From: Saprospiraceae bacterium
GTDB taxonomy: Bacteria > Bacteroidota > Bacteroidia > Chitinophagales > Saprospiraceae
Length of the DNA stretch: 36,918 nt
NCBI GenBank assembly: GCA_016787415.1
Contig: JAEUUT010000152.1
Coordinates: 1-36,918 of the forward strand
Direction of reading: 5' to 3'
Shown: positions 14,900 to 23,169 of the stretch, one piece after another
How positions within the stretch are numbered: the stretch's first letter is position 1
How the letters are laid out: each line of letters opens with the position of its first letter
The notes under the pieces: model-generated
What the model was told of the DNA's origin: nothing
Databases searched by the model: none
Seen by the model: only the letters and a program-made list of their open reading frames with translations
Position numbers and translations under genes: made by a program

Positions 14900-16510
14900 A
14901 TGTTTATACTCAAACTTACCATCTGCTGGGGCTTTTTTGCCCTGTTGTACGCTTTGCTGTTGCGCAAGGAAACATTTTTCCGCGCCAATCGGCTGTACCT
15001 GCTTGGAACCCTTCTGGGCGGCGTATTGCTGGCGGCGTACAGCGATCTGCTGCCAAGCCCTGCACCGGTCGCCGGTTTGTACACCATTGCGCTGCCAGTC
15101 ATTCAGGTAGGGGCGCAACAGTCGGCAGCCGTTTCGAGCCGATTTGACAGTTGGGATGGGTTGTGGGTAATATATTTCATAGGGGTAGCCTGCATGTTGT
15201 TGCGCACCGGATGGGGCGTTGCAGGACTGTTGAAAATGGTGGCCACCGGCAGTTCGCAGCGTACGAAAGGAGGCGTAGTACTGGTACGACACGCTGGCAT
15301 CAGCACTCCGTTTTCCTTTTTCAAATGGATTTTTATTCCTGCTGACAGTGAAGAAACACCTGGTATACAGCATATCCTCGCACACGAGTACGCACACGCT
15401 CGCGGGTGGCACAGCTTGGACGTCATGCTGGTCGAACTCCTCATTGCCGCCTGCTGGTTTCACCCATTGGTGTACTGGTATCGACGCTCTTTGCGCACGG
15501 TACATGAATATCTGGCCGATGCACAGGCATCGGGCCTTATCGATAAAAAACAATATGGCCTGTTGTTAATACGGCAATCGCAGTCCGTAATGCCGATTGC
15601 CTTCGCAAACCATTTTTTTCAGTCACCACTCAAACAACGACTAATTATGTTGATGAAACAACACTCTGCGCCGACGCGCGCACTCCGGTATGCGCTGGTA
15701 TTGCCCCTGACAGCGTTATTTATCGTGCTTTTCCAGAAAGCGCCAGTTATGGCACAAAGCGTACAAACAAATAAATCTGCCGAAGTACCGACCATGATAA
15801 TTGCAAAAGAAATCTCGGAAGCGCCAGCGCCCGAAGAGACCACTTGCGATAAATCGCCCTCATTTGAAGGCGGTATGGAAGCCATGTTTGCATTTTTTGG
15901 CAAAAACCTTGTATACCCGGCGGCTGTGGATGGCAAATTCAGCGAAGGAACCGTAGCCGTTTCCTTTACGGTAAAAGAAGATGGCTTCATTCGTGATGTA
16001 CACCTGTCAGAGGCCGATGGCCCCCGTATGCCTGCTGCTTACGAAGCGGAAGCACTGCGCGTAGTGAGCCAGTTGCCACGCTGGACGCCAGGAAAAAAAG
16101 CCTGCAAACCGGCTGCTTTCGAACTTTGCATTCCTATCCGATTTAAAGCGGGTGCGCAAAGCACAGTGTCCGAGGAAAAGCCGAAAGACCTGATGGACGT
16201 ACAAGAGGTCCCTGTGTTTCCAGGTGGAGACAAGGCTTTGATGGAATACCTCTTTAAAAGCATTACCATTCCCGAGGCGGATAAAAAAACAATACCGGCC
16301 GGGCATCCCTTGGTAGCCATCCGCTTTATTGTAGGCCAGGATGGCGGTGTGAGCGGTGCTGAAATTGTAAAAGATGGAGGCGTTGGCAAAGCAACGCAGG
16401 AACATTTACTTCAAGTAGTACAGTCGATGCCACGGTGGACACCCGCACAAAAAGACGGGAAGGCTGTGAGTACTTATTTTACACTGCCCATCCGTATCGC
16501 GATCGATTGA
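14900..16510 (+). CDS. BlaR1-like M56 peptidase with two TonB-C domains
   Basis: This 536-residue membrane protein has hydrophobic segments at about 4-21, 33-47, 88-103 and 263-280. The zinc site HEYAH is at 162-166, with a likely third ligand Glu in HEYLAD near 203, as in M56 peptidases of the BlaR1/MecR1 type. After the last membrane segment come two TonB C-terminal-like domains (about 320-415, FEGGMEAMF to FELCIPIRF; and about 440-536, FPGGDKALMEYL to FTLPIRIAI). There is no penicillin-binding sensor domain, so beta-lactam sensing is unlikely; this M56-TonB form is common in Bacteroidota. With the repressor at 14369 it forms a signal-driven proteolysis switch. The inducer is unknown. Element A2 ends ten bases upstream. 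Confidence 0.85.
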   Translation: MFILKLTICWGFFALLYALLLRKETFFRANRLYLLGTLLGGVLLAAYSDLLPSPAPVAGLYTIALPVIQVGAQQSAAVSSRFDSWDGLWVIYFIGVACMLLRTGWGVAGLLKMVATGSSQRTKGGVVLVRHAGISTPFSFFKWIFIPADSEETPGIQHILAHEYAHARGWHSLDVMLVELLIAACWFHPLVYWYRRSLRTVHEYLADAQASGLIDKKQYGLLLIRQSQSVMPIAFANHFFQSPLKQRLIMLMKQHSAPTRALRYALVLPLTALFIVLFQKAPVMAQSVQTNKSAEVPTMIIAKEISEAPAPEETTCDKSPSFEGGMEAMFAFFGKNLVYPAAVDGKFSEGTVAVSFTVKEDGFIRDVHLSEADGPRMPAAYEAEALRVVSQLPRWTPGKKACKPAAFELCIPIRFKAGAQSTVSEEKPKDLMDVQEVPVFPGGDKALMEYLFKSITIPEADKKTIPAGHPLVAIRFIVGQDGGVSGAEIVKDGGVGKATQEHLLQVVQSMPRWTPAQKDGKAVSTYFTLPIRIAID

Positions 16511-16517
16511 TATTTTT

Positions 16518-17393
16518 TCATTTCAGCAACACATAATTTCGGTACTCCCCCGGCCGCCAGCCTGTCAGGCGTTCTACCTGGTTGGACAGGCGGTCTTTCC
16601 ACGACCAGTGCGCACGCAGCGGGTCGCCTGCAAACTGCCAGTTGACTGCCTGAATGCGGGGCAGCATTACGGCCGGGTGGGCACCTTCATATCGTAGCAG
16701 TGGCTCCGAACCGTCGTAGTTGTATTGTTCTGCTTGTCCTACGCGGGCTTCCACGACCTCGTCGGAGTGCCATAAGCGGTTGAAATTCTGCTGTTTGCGT
16801 TGTTGCGCTGCCGGGTGTTTTACCCAACCGTAGTGGTAAATGTGGGCTGGAATGAGCCGTACGTTCAATTTTCGGCTACTATCCATTCGGAAGCCCTGGG
16901 CATCGCGATACGAACGAATTTGTTTGTTGTTGCGAATGATACGCACCTCCCGGCGGTACCATTTGCGGCCCACGCCAGTAAAATCGTAGGAGCCGTAAAA
17001 ATGCCGGTAGTTGAATAGCAAGCCCTCTGTTTGCGGGTCATCCAGATATTGTTCCATACCTGCCCGGATGGCCGCATGATCGGCTTCATGTACACATTCA
17101 TCTGCCTGAATGTAAAAACACCAGTCGTATTCTGCCGGTATGGCCTGAAAAGCCTTATCGGTTTCTACTGCCAGCACCCGGCCGCCTTCCCGCAGGCTGT
17201 CATCCCATTCCGTTTCAAGGATGTGGATTTTCGGGTCGCCAATACTGCGTACCAGTTCCAGCGTCGCGTCGTCGGAACGGCCTACTGCCACCACGAAATA
17301 ATCACATAGCGGCAAGATCGACGTAATGGCTTCCACGACCGGGTAGTCGTAGCGGATGGCATTGCGGATGAAAGTGAAACCGGAAATGAGCAA
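16518..17393 (-). CDS. Family 2-like glycosyltransferase
   Basis: This 291-residue GT-A fold protein resembles the GT2-like family that starts ISGFTFIRNA. YFVVAVGRSDDAT is the nucleotide-sugar binding strand, and WCFYIQADE supplies the metal-binding acidic residues (about 113-121). Conserved HIYHYGWVKHP and a tail of aromatic residues follow. Donor and acceptor are unknown. The frame opens with TTG at 17393-17391, and no ATG lies near the conserved N-terminus; homologues start one residue before ISGFT, so TTG is the likely start. Heptamer element C1 abuts this start and reaches the end of glyA. The gene converges on blaR1 with a 7-nt gap. Confidence 0.8.
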   Translation of the reverse strand: MLISGFTFIRNAIRYDYPVVEAITSILPLCDYFVVAVGRSDDATLELVRSIGDPKIHILETEWDDSLREGGRVLAVETDKAFQAIPAEYDWCFYIQADECVHEADHAAIRAGMEQYLDDPQTEGLLFNYRHFYGSYDFTGVGRKWYRREVRIIRNNKQIRSYRDAQGFRMDSSRKLNVRLIPAHIYHYGWVKHPAAQQRKQQNFNRLWHSDEVVEARVGQAEQYNYDGSEPLLRYEGAHPAVMLPRIQAVNWQFAGDPLRAHWSWKDRLSNQVERLTGWRPGEYRNYVLLK

Positions 17394-17543
17394 AATAGAG
17401 GCGAGAAGTGAGAGGTGAGAGGTGAGAGGTGAGAGGTGAGAATACGTAGAGTGTACCGCTTCGTTACAGAGTCTCTACAGGGCAAATCGGTACACTCTAC
17501 GCACTCTCACTTCTCACTTCTCACTTCTCGCCTCTATATTTTC
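17394..17543. repeat. Element C1: heptamer inverted repeat (GTGAGAG type)
   Basis: The left arm of GTGAGAG units (to 17440), the core stem CGTAGAGTGTACCG (17445-17458), a 29-nt loop (17459-17487), the inverse stem CGGTACACTCTACG (17488-17501) and a right arm of TCTCACT units form a long hairpin. Both ends continue into GCCTCTAT and a T-rich stretch. It joins two minus-strand genes: it contains the glyA stop codon and touches the glycosyltransferase start. Confidence 0.9.
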
Positions 17544-18803
17544 GTACAGTGGAAATTTCTGCATAAACGCATTCACCGCAGTGCGCACTTTGGCGTGTAC
17601 CTGTTCGTCGGTGGCATGCGTAATCACTTCGTCGATCCATTCTACCACCTGGCGGCAGTCGTCTTCTTTCATACCGCGGGTAGTGATGGCTGCCGAGCCG
17701 ACGCGGATACCTGAGGTCGTCATCGGAGGCTGCGGATCGAACGGAATCATGTTTTTATTCACGGTAATATCGGCAGCGCCGAGGGCAATTTCAGCCACTT
17801 TACCCGTCACATTTTTCGATTGCAGGTCGAGCAGCATCAGGTGGTTGTCGGTACCGCCCGAGATGATGCGGTAGCCACGGGAACCGAACTCTTCGGCCAT
17901 TGCCTGCGCATTGCGGATAACCTGCAAGCCATACGTTTTAAAATCCGGTTGCAAAGCCTCGCCGAATGCCACTGCTTTTGCAGCAATGACGTGTTCCAGC
18001 GGGCCGCCCTGCATGCCCGGGAATACGCCGCTATCGAGGATGCTCGACATCTGAATCGGCGCACCTTTTTTGGTAGTGCGGCCCCAGGGATTGTCGAAAT
18101 CCTTACCCATCAGAATGATACCGCCACGCGGGCCGCGCAGGGTTTTGTGGGTCGTACTCGTTACGATATGACAGTGCGGCATCGGATTGTTGAGCAATTG
18201 CGTAGCAATCAGGCCTGCCGGGTGGGCAATATCAGCCAGCAGCAATGCGCCTACGGAATCGGCAATTTGACGGAAACGCGCATAATCCCAGTCGCGTGCA
18301 TACGCAGAAGCGCCGCAAATAATCAGTTTGGGCCGCTCTGCATGCGCAAGGGCTTCCACTTTATTCATGTCGATACGACCTGTGTCTTCTTCCACGCCGT
18401 AAAAAACGGGTTGGTACACTTTACCAGAGTAGTTGACTGGCGAGCCGTGCGACAAGTGGCCGCCGTGTGCCAGGTTGAAACCCAGGATCTTGTCACCGGG
18501 TTGCAGGCACGCCAGAAAAACGGCCGCATTGGCTTGTGCGCCGGAGTGCGGCTGCACATTGGCCCAGGCAGCGCCAAACAGGCGTTTGATACGATCGATC
18601 GCAATTTGCTCCACTTCATCTACCACCTCGCAACCACCATAGTAACGGCGACCGGGGTAACCTTCGGCATATTTATTGGTCAGGCAGGTGCCCATGGCAT
18701 CCATCACAGCCTGGCTGGTAAAATTCTCGGAAGCAATCAGTTCGATGCCGCGGCGTTGCCGGTCGAGTTCCTTGTTGATAAGGGAAAAAATTATATCGGA
18801 CAT
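17514..18803 (-). CDS. glyA: Serine hydroxymethyltransferase
   Basis: This 429-residue PLP enzyme interconverts serine and glycine with transfer of a one-carbon unit to tetrahydrofolate. Landmarks are the N-terminal [41 protein letters not shown] (about 191-198), and the PLP lysine Lys220 in [14 protein letters not shown]. Full family length. The C-terminal ENIEARSEK and the TGA stop lie in the right arm of heptamer element C1, so the last residues come from repeat DNA. A TATATTTG box (18839-18832) lies 28 nt before the start. The glycosyltransferase follows on the same strand beyond element C1, but a shared function is not evident. Confidence 0.96.
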   Translation of the reverse strand: MSDIIFSLINKELDRQRRGIELIASENFTSQAVMDAMGTCLTNKYAEGYPGRRYYGGCEVVDEVEQIAIDRIKRLFGAAWANVQPHSGAQANAAVFLACLQPGDKILGFNLAHGGHLSHGSPVNYSGKVYQPVFYGVEEDTGRIDMNKVEALAHAERPKLIICGASAYARDWDYARFRQIADSVGALLLADIAHPAGLIATQLLNNPMPHCHIVTSTTHKTLRGPRGGIILMGKDFDNPWGRTTKKGAPIQMSSILDSGVFPGMQGGPLEHVIAAKAVAFGEALQPDFKTYGLQVIRNAQAMAEEFGSRGYRIISGGTDNHLMLLDLQSKNVTGKVAEIALGAADITVNKNMIPFDPQPPMTTSGIRVGSAAITTRGMKEDDCRQVVEWIDEVITHATDEQVHAKVRTAVNAFMQKFPLYENIEARSEK

Positions 18804-18831
18804 GAAAAGGAAAAGTGGTTGAAAACTGGCG

Positions 18832-18839
18832 CAAATATA
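18832..18839 (-). promoter_or_regulatory. TATATTTG -7 element of glyA
   Basis: The minus strand reads TATATTTG, followed 28 nt later by the glyA ATG at 18803. It matches TAnnTTTG and gives a leader of about 23 nt. Confidence 0.55.
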
Positions 18840-18998
18840 GTGAAAGCCCGAGAGCCGGTCTCTTTTTTCGCGGGCATATCATTTTGCTAAAAATGGCGGT
18901 CGATTTGTCGCCTCCTGACTTTTGAACCCGTGTCAATCTTGGAGCGTTTGACAAATGTGCGTTTCTTGCGTACGTTTTCATTCAAACATTTCAGCATC

Positions 18999-19652
18999 AT
19001 GCCGGGCTCGATTTTTAACCTCACTGAAAAACATTCCATTGCCAATAGTTTTCTGGCCGAATTGAGGAATATCCACGTTCAAAAGGACCGGATGCGGTTC
19101 AGGCGCAACCTCGAACGGGTGGGCGAAGTGCTCGCATACGAGATTTCACAAACCCTCCGGTACGCCCCGGCAGACATTGAAACCCCGCTCGGAGTTTCCA
19201 GTACTGCGCTGCCCGCTCAACGCATTGTGCTGGCCACTATTCTCCGGGCGGGTTTGCCACTGCATCAGGGCCTGCTGAATTACTTTGATCGGGCCGACAA
19301 TGCTTTTGTGTCGGCTTACCGCCGCCAGCACAAAGACGGGTCTTTTACCATTCAACTCGATTATATCAGTACGCCCGATCTGGATAATTCGGTACTGATC
19401 CTGGCCGATCCCATGCTGGCAACTGGCGCTTCGGTCAACCTGGCGCTCAAGGAAATGGCCCGTTTCGGGAAGCCTGATACCATACATGTCGTCACCGTCA
19501 TTGCCAGTGTGGCAGGCATTGATGCCGTTCGCCGTCAGCACCCTGAGGCCCATATATGGGCAGGGTCCATCGACGAAGAACTGACGGCTAAATCATACAT
19601 CGTACCCGGGCTGGGCGATGCCGGCGACCTCGCCTACGGAGAAAAAAGATAG
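18999..19652 (+). CDS. upp: Uracil phosphoribosyltransferase
   Basis: This 217-residue protein would make UMP from uracil and PRPP (pyrimidine salvage). The PRPP-binding loop is clear as LADPMLATGASV; upstream are ATILRAGLPLHQGLL and a tyrosine-rich YISTPDL segment, and the C-terminus has VPGLGDAGDLAYG, the uracil-binding loop type of Upp. The start at 18999 (MPGSIFNLTEK) is preferred over the in-frame 18930 because it matches family length; the upstream residues look non-homologous. The gene converges on the ABC permease with a 6-nt gap, and glyA is divergent upstream. No perfect TAnnTTTG was found before it. Confidence 0.9.
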   Translation: MPGSIFNLTEKHSIANSFLAELRNIHVQKDRMRFRRNLERVGEVLAYEISQTLRYAPADIETPLGVSSTALPAQRIVLATILRAGLPLHQGLLNYFDRADNAFVSAYRRQHKDGSFTIQLDYISTPDLDNSVLILADPMLATGASVNLALKEMARFGKPDTIHVVTVIASVAGIDAVRRQHPEAHIWAGSIDEELTAKSYIVPGLGDAGDLAYGEKR

Positions 19653-19658
19653 TTGAAT

Positions 19659-20900
19659 TTACTCGTATCGCAGCGATTCAATCGGGTCGAGCCGAGCCGC
19701 TTTCATGGCCGGGTAAAATCCGGACACTACGCCTACGACCATGCACAGGGCAAAGCCAAGAAACATCCAGCCCCAGGGAATCAGGAAACTGCCGCCGAGC
19801 AGAGGGGTAACGATGTTGCCGATGAGTATTCCGAGGAAAATGCCCACCAAACCACCGATCTGGCAGATCACGATGGCTTCGGTCAGAAATTGAAGCAATA
19901 TGCTGCGGCGGGTAGCGCCGAGTGCTTTGTAAATACCGATTTCGCGGGTACGTTCAGTCACGCTCACCAGCATAATATTCATCAGACCGATGGCTGCACC
20001 GAGTAGCGTCATCAGGCCGATAGCGATGGTGGCAAGGCGGAGGTTGGTTGTATTTTCCTTTAAAATAGCCACCAGGCCATCACTGGCAAATACTTCAAAA
20101 TCATCTTCTTCGCCGGGGCGCAGTCCGCGGATCTGCCTGAATAGGCCGGCGGCTTCCGATTGCGCAGCATCCATATCGGTAGGATTCATGACGGCTACCA
20201 GCAGAAAATAGTCGCGGTCGACGCCGCTGCCATACAGCGATTTGACGGTCACCAGCGGCGCGTACACCCTGCGGTCGCTCGATTCGTTCATGGTAGAGCC
20301 CTTGGAAGCCATAATGCCCACTACACGATAGCGGCGGCTGTTGACGGTAATAATCTGGTCGATAGCCTTTTCATTTTTCCCGTCAAAAAGATTTTTTACA
20401 ATATCGGCGCCGATGATGACATTGGGTGCGCCGGACTCTACTTCTGTTTTTGAAAAATTGCGGCCCAGCGCGATGTCTATACCTTTAATATCGAGAAAAT
20501 TTTCGTCGGCGCCATTGAACGTGACATTCGGGTTGGTTTCTTTTTCACCAAATTTGACCGTGGCCTGTCCCGTGCCATAACACCCGACGGCTACCTTGGC
20601 AGGGAAGTCGAAACGCTCCTTGAATTCCATGGCCTGGCGAAAATTGACGGCTTCTGCCACTTTTTGTGCCTTGCCGCGGCGATTGCTTTTTACCTCGCCC
20701 CATTTGCGCTCGATGCTGAAGGAATTGGCGCCGAGGCCCGAAAAATTATCATTGAGCGAAAAGGCGATCGCGTCGATGGCAGTCAGGATGCCTACCAGCG
20801 CCATGATGCCGAATGCAATGATGAGCAAGGTGAGTACCGCCCGCAGCATATTGGCGCGGATGCTCTGAAATGCCATGCTGAGTATTTCGGAAAAAGGCAT
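19659..20900 (-). CDS. MacB-like ABC transporter permease
   Basis: This 413-residue protein has the MacB/FtsX permease architecture. There is an N-terminal membrane segment (about 18-42, AVLTLLIIAFGIMALVGILT), a large periplasmic MacB-PCD-type domain (about 50-270), then three membrane segments near 285-310, 340-365 and 375-400. The conserved RTREIGIYKALGATRRSIL precedes the second of these, and it ends with AARLDPIESLRYE. Such permeases pair with an ATPase in peptide, lipoprotein or macrolide export. No ATPase gene is beside it, so the partner must be elsewhere. The start at 20900 is supported by a TACCTTTG box (20936-20929). Confidence 0.9.
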   Translation of the reverse strand: MPFSEILSMAFQSIRANMLRAVLTLLIIAFGIMALVGILTAIDAIAFSLNDNFSGLGANSFSIERKWGEVKSNRRGKAQKVAEAVNFRQAMEFKERFDFPAKVAVGCYGTGQATVKFGEKETNPNVTFNGADENFLDIKGIDIALGRNFSKTEVESGAPNVIIGADIVKNLFDGKNEKAIDQIITVNSRRYRVVGIMASKGSTMNESSDRRVYAPLVTVKSLYGSGVDRDYFLLVAVMNPTDMDAAQSEAAGLFRQIRGLRPGEEDDFEVFASDGLVAILKENTTNLRLATIAIGLMTLLGAAIGLMNIMLVSVTERTREIGIYKALGATRRSILLQFLTEAIVICQIGGLVGIFLGILIGNIVTPLLGGSFLIPWGWMFLGFALCMVVGVVSGFYPAMKAARLDPIESLRYE

Positions 20901-20928
20901 AGTCGGAATGGTTGCTGAAAAAGTGTTT

Positions 20929-20936
20929 CAAAGGTA
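20929..20936 (-). promoter_or_regulatory. TACCTTTG -7 element of the ABC permease gene
   Basis: The minus strand reads TACCTTTG, with the ATG (20900) 28 nt downstream. The rest of the divergent region to 21104 shows no repeat element and no clear promoter for pgeF. Confidence 0.55.
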
Positions 20937-21104
20937 ACCGCTGCTTCGGCCCATGTGCGTGTTAATAGAGGCAGGATTTTTAAAATTCGATAAAAAGCGG
21001 TGTTTTACGGATAAGGGGTTTTGGAATTGGGTGAAAGCCTGGAGTTTCGCGGCCGCATATCTGTGTATTTTACGCCTGATGTCACTTATACATTGCAAAC
21101 GATC

Positions 21105-21851
21105 ATGAAACCATTATTCATACGACCGCACATCTTTCAGCAGCACCCGCAAGTGCTGGCGGCGCAAAGCACACGGCACGGCGGCATCAGCCCTGCGCCA
21201 TTTCATTCCCTGAACCTCGGAAAAAGCACGGCCGACGAGCCCGAAAATGTGGCCGAAAACAGGCGTCGATTCTGCGCTGCACTCGGTATCGAAACCAGCC
21301 AACTTGCCTGGTCGAAACAGGTGCATGGAATAGAAGTGCGCCATGTGACGGCTTCCGGCGGCGCCGAAGGTTTCGATGCGCTGATCTGCGCAACGCCAGG
21401 TATTGTGCTAGCCGTTTCAGTGGCCGATTGTACACCTATTTTAATATATGACGCACAAAATCAGGCAGTTGCAGCCATTCACGCAGGCTGGCGCGGTACG
21501 GTAACCAGCATCGTTCAGCACACGATGGAGCGCATGCAGCAGGTTTTTGGCACCACAGGCGCCCATTGTCGCGCATTTATCGGGGCCTGCATTGATGAGT
21601 GTTCGTTTGAAGTAGGCGAGGAAGTAGCCGAGACGTTCGGCCCTGCATTCAAAAGGTGGGATGCCGGGCGGCAAAAATTTTTTGTCGACCTGAAAAAAGC
21701 CAACGCGGCCCAATTGCTGGAAGCCGGCGTGTCTGCCGCTCAGGTGGAAATTTCCACTTTTTCCACCGTGCTGCACAACGAAGATTTTTTCTCCCACCGC
21801 CTCGAAAAAGGCGCCACAGGTCGCATGATGGCTGTTATCGGAATACGTTAG
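21105..21851 (+). CDS. pgeF: Purine nucleoside phosphorylase / polyphenol oxidase family (YfiH)
   Basis: This 248-residue protein of the YfiH/LACC1 family was formerly called multicopper polyphenol oxidase. Characterised members are zinc-dependent purine nucleoside phosphorylases/adenosine deaminases, and E. coli PgeF edits peptidoglycan precursors. The metal-site motifs are visible: KQVHG, VADCTPI (Cys), HAGWRGT (His) and CIDECSFEV, ending with SHRLEKGATGRMMAVIG. The start at 21105 (MKPLFIRPHIF) matches the family; the frame extends to 21021 without support. smpB follows 95 nt downstream with its own promoter box. Confidence 0.9.
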   Translation: MKPLFIRPHIFQQHPQVLAAQSTRHGGISPAPFHSLNLGKSTADEPENVAENRRRFCAALGIETSQLAWSKQVHGIEVRHVTASGGAEGFDALICATPGIVLAVSVADCTPILIYDAQNQAVAAIHAGWRGTVTSIVQHTMERMQQVFGTTGAHCRAFIGACIDECSFEVGEEVAETFGPAFKRWDAGRQKFFVDLKKANAAQLLEAGVSAAQVEISTFSTVLHNEDFFSHRLEKGATGRMMAVIGIR

Positions 21852-21918
21852 GGAAATCTCAGCATACACTTGGGGAACTTCCGTGAAAGGTTCGTGGTTG
21901 GATGTCGCGCAGTCAACG

Positions 21919-21926
21919 TACCTTTG
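21919..21926 (+). promoter_or_regulatory. TACCTTTG -7 element of smpB
   Basis: TACCTTTG lies 20 nt before the ATG at 21947. It also argues against the longer in-frame start at 21902, which would lie upstream of the transcription start. Confidence 0.6.
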
Positions 21927-21946
21927 GCGTCCGATTGGTGAACAAC

Positions 21947-22423
21947 ATGAGCAAGGAGAAGAAAAAACAGAAAATAGAGATATTCAACCGGAAGGCTACA
22001 TACGAGTATTACTTCGTCCAGGAGTACGATGCGGGTATCATGCTGACCGGTTCTGAGATAAAAAGTATTCGCGCGGGCAATGCCAACCTGAGCGACGCGT
22101 ACTGCATTTTTGAAAACGGCGAATTATGGGTGCGCAACCTCTATATTGCTGAATATGAATATGGTACGGATAGCAACCACCTCCCGAGGCGCAATCGAAA
22201 ACTCCTGCTGCGCAAACCCGAATTGCGCAAACTTGAGCGTGGCGTGCGGGAAAAAGGCTCCACCATCGTCCCGTACAAACTGTTTATCAGCGACCGGGGT
22301 TTTGCCAAAGTCACCATTGCCCTGGCGCGTGGTAAAAAGATGTTCGACAAGCGTGAGACCATCAAGGAACGCGAAGGCAAACGCGACCTGGATCGCATCA
22401 ACAAAGCCTATAAAATCAGGTAA
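21947..22423 (+). CDS. smpB: SsrA-binding protein SmpB
   Basis: This 158-residue partner of tmRNA in ribosome rescue has the family landmarks NRKATYEYYFVQEYDAGI, TGSEIKSIRAGNANLSDAY, a basic RNRKLLLRKPEL stretch, and the C-terminal tail with KMFDKRETIKEREGKRDLDR that enters the decoding site. The start at 21947 (MSKEKKKQKI) is set by family length and the promoter box just upstream. The next gene starts on the base after its TAA stop, so the two are translationally coupled. No tmRNA gene is visible in the window. Confidence 0.95.
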   Translation: MSKEKKKQKIEIFNRKATYEYYFVQEYDAGIMLTGSEIKSIRAGNANLSDAYCIFENGELWVRNLYIAEYEYGTDSNHLPRRNRKLLLRKPELRKLERGVREKGSTIVPYKLFISDRGFAKVTIALARGKKMFDKRETIKEREGKRDLDRINKAYKIR

Positions 22424-23089
22424 ATGAACGCTACGCTCGCCCGTATCCTGTCGTATGCAGGCCATCCGCTCCTTATTCTGACCTACATCCTCTTGTTGCT
22501 CATGAGCATCAATCCGTTTGCATTCAGTGTGCGGAGTCTCGACGATCAGCGGGCGGTGCTTTTGTTACTTTCTGTATTCAGCACTACTTTTTTGATACCC
22601 GGCTTTGGAGTGGCTCTGCTCAAGCCCCTGGGTTTTATCAGAAGCCTGGAAATGGAAGACAAACAGGAACGCATCGGGCCTTATATCATTACCGGAATTT
22701 TTTACCTGTGGCTGTTCAAAAACCTGTTTTCCGTAACGCAGGTGCCAGCCTTGTACGCTGTGTGTGTGCTGGGCGCCACGATCGGGCTGTTTTTTGCTTT
22801 TTTTCTCAATATTTTCACCAAAGTAAGCGCACATGCTACCGGAATGGGTGGCCTGATCGCCATGGTGCTACTCACGGCATTCGAATGGCGCGGCGCCAGC
22901 CTCGCATTCCCGGTATTTGGTGGCTGGGTGAGTTTCAGCATGACCGCCATACTAGCAAGCACGGTGTTGCTCGCCGGGCTGATCGGAGTAGCGCGACTGG
23001 CCCTGAAAGCGCACGTGCCGGTTGATCTGTATCGCGGATATGTAGCAGGGTTTGTTGCAGTGATGATTGCGCATGTACTGATCCGATAA
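22424..23089 (+). CDS. Polytopic membrane protein, possibly PAP2-like
   Basis: This 221-residue protein has about six hydrophobic segments (near 8-28, 44-64, 85-103, 108-130, 138-160 and 170-192, with a further one at the end). The central KVSAHATGMGG and late HVPVDLYRGYVAGF resemble the second and third motifs of PAP2-type lipid phosphatases, although the first motif is only weakly seen (LEMEDKQERIGPY), so catalytic activity is doubtful. It starts on the base after the smpB stop and must be co-transcribed with it. Repeat run E2 begins a few bases after its stop. Confidence 0.65.
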   Translation: MNATLARILSYAGHPLLILTYILLLLMSINPFAFSVRSLDDQRAVLLLLSVFSTTFLIPGFGVALLKPLGFIRSLEMEDKQERIGPYIITGIFYLWLFKNLFSVTQVPALYAVCVLGATIGLFFAFFLNIFTKVSAHATGMGGLIAMVLLTAFEWRGASLAFPVFGGWVSFSMTAILASTVLLAGLIGVARLALKAHVPVDLYRGYVAGFVAVMIAHVLIR

Positions 23090-23092
23090 CTG

Positions 23093-23137
23093 TGCAACAC
23101 GGATTGCGCGGATGAGGGACCGATTTTCGCGGATTTT
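23093..23137. repeat. Element E2: CGGAT-type repeat run (single arm)
   Basis: The 18-mer AACACGGATTGCGCGGAT (23096-23113) is identical to the one covering the hisS 3' end, followed by further CGATTTTCG and CGGATTTTT units. It sits between convergent genes (22424 and the pabB-like gene). No inverted partner is present. Confidence 0.6.
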
Positions 23138-23169
23138 TTTAGGAGTGTGGATGAAGGATGGGGCTTTTC

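Noticed and set aside
14369..16510. Beta-lactam resistance regulon
   Set aside because: The sensor has no penicillin-binding domain and no beta-lactamase gene is nearby, so only a generic BlaI/M56 switch is supported.
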